Shown: in pieces, positions 63,082-64,000 of the stretch
Numbering within the stretch: the first letter of the stretch is position 1
Layout: each line of letters starts with the position of its first letter
NCBI RefSeq assembly: GCF_021266465.1
Contig: NZ_CP089848.1
Coordinates: 2,232,001-2,296,000, forward strand
Reading direction: 5' to 3'
Source: Paralcaligenes sp. KSB-10
GTDB lineage: Bacteria; Pseudomonadota; Gammaproteobacteria; Burkholderiales; Burkholderiaceae_B
DNA: 64,000 nucleotides
Notes under the pieces: generated by a model
Told to the model about the DNA's origin: nothing
The model's input: only the letters and a program-made list of their open reading frames with translations
The model's database searches: none
Program-made: the position numbers and the translations under genes

Positions 63082-63321
63082 ATGAGTAACAAGAATCCCT
63101 TAGAACAATCGGTACGCGACCGCCTCGAACTTTACTTTTCCGACCTCGGCGACTCCGAGCCGCGCGACATACTGGCCATGGTTGTAAATTGCGTAGAAAG
63201 GCCTGTCCTGCAAGTCGCCCTCGAAAAATCCAAGGGCAATCAATCGAAAGCCGCCGAGATACTCGGCGTTACCCGCAGCACGCTGCGCAAGAAGCTGCTC
63301 GCCCACAATCTGCAACCTTAA
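63082..63321 (+). CDS. fis: DNA-binding protein Fis
   Basis: The small (79-residue) Fis protein has the C-terminal HTH NQSKAAEILGVTRSTLRKKL. It bends DNA, activates stable RNA promoters and shapes the nucleoid. It is downstream of dusB and upstream of purH, a gene order seen in Burkholderiales. Confidence 0.95.
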   Translation: MSNKNPLEQSVRDRLELYFSDLGDSEPRDILAMVVNCVERPVLQVALEKSKGNQSKAAEILGVTRSTLRKKLLAHNLQP

Positions 63322-63342
63322 TTCCCTATTCCCGCCCCACAC

Positions 63343-64000
63343 ATGAAGATCCAGACAGCTTTACTCTCGGTTTCGGACAAAACCGGCATTGTTGAATTTG
63401 CCCAGACACTTGCCCAGCGCGGCGTGCGGCTGCTCTCGACCGGAGGCACGGCAAAACTGCTGGCGCAAGCCGGACTCGAAGTCACCGAAGTGGCCGCCCA
63501 CACAGGCTCGCCTGAAATTCTCGACGGCCGGGTCAAGACCCTGCACCCCAAAATCCATGGCGGCCTGCTGGCGCGCCACGACAGCCAGGAACATCTTGAT
63601 ACACTCGCACAGCACAACATAGAGCGTATCGACCTGCTGGTCGTCAATCTGTATCCGTTTCGCGAAACCATCGCCAAACCCGATTGCTCCTTTGCCGATG
63701 CCGTCGAAAACATCGATATCGGCGGCCCCGCCATGCTGCGCGCCGCCGCCAAGAATCACGGCACGGCAGTGGGCGGAGTCACGGTAGTCATCGACCCGAG
63801 CGACTATGCGCGTGTGCTGTCCGAAATGGACAGTCCCGCGGGGCAAACGTCATACGGCCTGCGCCTCGAGCTCGCCACCAAAGCCTACGCCCATACCGCG
63901 GCCTACGATGGCGCGATCGCCGATTACCTGAGCAGCCTGGCCGTGGCCGAGCCCGAGCAGGAGCAGGCTCCCGCCCGCCATCCATGGCCGCGCACTCTTA
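63343..64000 (+). CDS. purH: Bifunctional purine biosynthesis protein PurH, N-terminal part (3' end outside window)
   Basis: PurH carries IMP cyclohydrolase (N-terminal) and AICAR transformylase (C-terminal) activities. The visible 219 residues are the IMP cyclohydrolase (MGS-like) domain: [19 protein letters not shown], the STGGT segment, [11 protein letters not shown] and [15 protein letters not shown]. The frame stays open at the window edge. Confidence 0.95.
   Translation, partial: MKIQTALLSVSDKTGIVEFAQTLAQRGVRLLSTGGTAKLLAQAGLEVTEVAAHTGSPEILDGRVKTLHPKIHGGLLARHDSQEHLDTLAQHNIERIDLLVVNLYPFRETIAKPDCSFADAVENIDIGGPAMLRAAAKNHGTAVGGVTVVIDPSDYARVLSEMDSPAGQTSYGLRLELATKAYAHTAAYDGAIADYLSSLAVAEPEQEQAPARHPWPRTL

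Noticed and set aside
1-64000. CRISPR arrays
   Set aside because: No run of short direct repeats with regular unique spacers was seen; the only large repeats are the composite elements.

Overview
The window looks like a chromosomal segment of a GC-rich betaproteobacterium of the Alcaligenaceae (Bordetella/Pusillimonas/Achromobacter type). The evidence is the core gene orders (bamE-dapB-murB, aat-bpt-pyrD, dusB-fis-purH), three Bug-type (TctC-like) periplasmic receptors plus a fourth near the phasin, a PHA phasin, and many small catabolic operons each with a divergent regulator. No species can be named from the sequence alone.

Layout. 1-2.2 kb: end of bamE, dapB and murB. 2.4-2.7 kb: tRNA-Gly(GCC) and tRNA-Cys(GCA). 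2.7-6.8 kb: a visibly more A/T-rich patch with a MdeB/AceE-like 2-oxoacid dehydrogenase E1, a divergent Lrp-type regulator and a decayed HigBA-like toxin-antitoxin pair. 6.8-13.5 kb: a catabolic operon with a fused TRAP permease, TRAP receptor, split transketolase and SDR dehydrogenase, with a divergent LysR. 13.7-23.7 kb: MFS pump, diguanylate cyclase, LysR, a TauD-like oxygenase-Bug receptor-asparaginase-like operon, AcpA-like phosphoesterase, WYL regulator and a VOC protein. 23.9-32.9 kb: an aromatic-degradation operon (fumarylacetoacetase-like hydrolase, ornithine-cyclodeaminase-like protein, bicupin dioxygenase, Rieske oxygenase alpha/beta, ferredoxin, reductase, SnoaL-like protein, Bug receptor), with a divergent GntR regulator and three evenly spaced TGCATGCA operators. 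32.9-35.1 kb: thiosulfate/sulfur operon (rhodanese, YeeE/TsuA transporter, 54-residue membrane protein). 36-41.7 kb: Nudix, aat, bpt, an inserted MFS/GlxA-type AraC pair, and pyrD. 42.4-53.2 kb: phasin, Bug receptor, IclR, CinA-like protein, EI24 protein, thioredoxin, RhlE helicase, AzlCD, ilvE and an esterase. 55.5-64 kb: M48 protease, CtaG, CaCA exchanger with a yybP-ykoY (Mn2+) riboswitch, TM2 protein, UbiH-type monooxygenase, dusB, fis and the start of purH.

The most unusual content is non-coding. Three copies (41660-42405, 53290-55426, 61114-61935) of a 0.7-0.8 kb composite element lie in the window. Each has imperfect terminal inverted repeats and two foldback blocks: block A with arms starting CCGTCTATCGGGGC, and block B with arms starting GCCGCAGGGTGGGC. 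The two blocks carry related cores in opposite orientation. Hairpins inside the blocks change sequence between copies but keep their pairing. Copy 2 is interrupted inside block B by an IS110-family element of the IS1111 type (53676-55121). Its long 3' non-coding region contains two guide pairs that read as target and donor guides of a bridge RNA: TTCGTCAG and GGGTGCT match the insertion site in block B, and CCATTAG and ATGTACT match the element's own ends. The same target is intact in block B of the other two copies.
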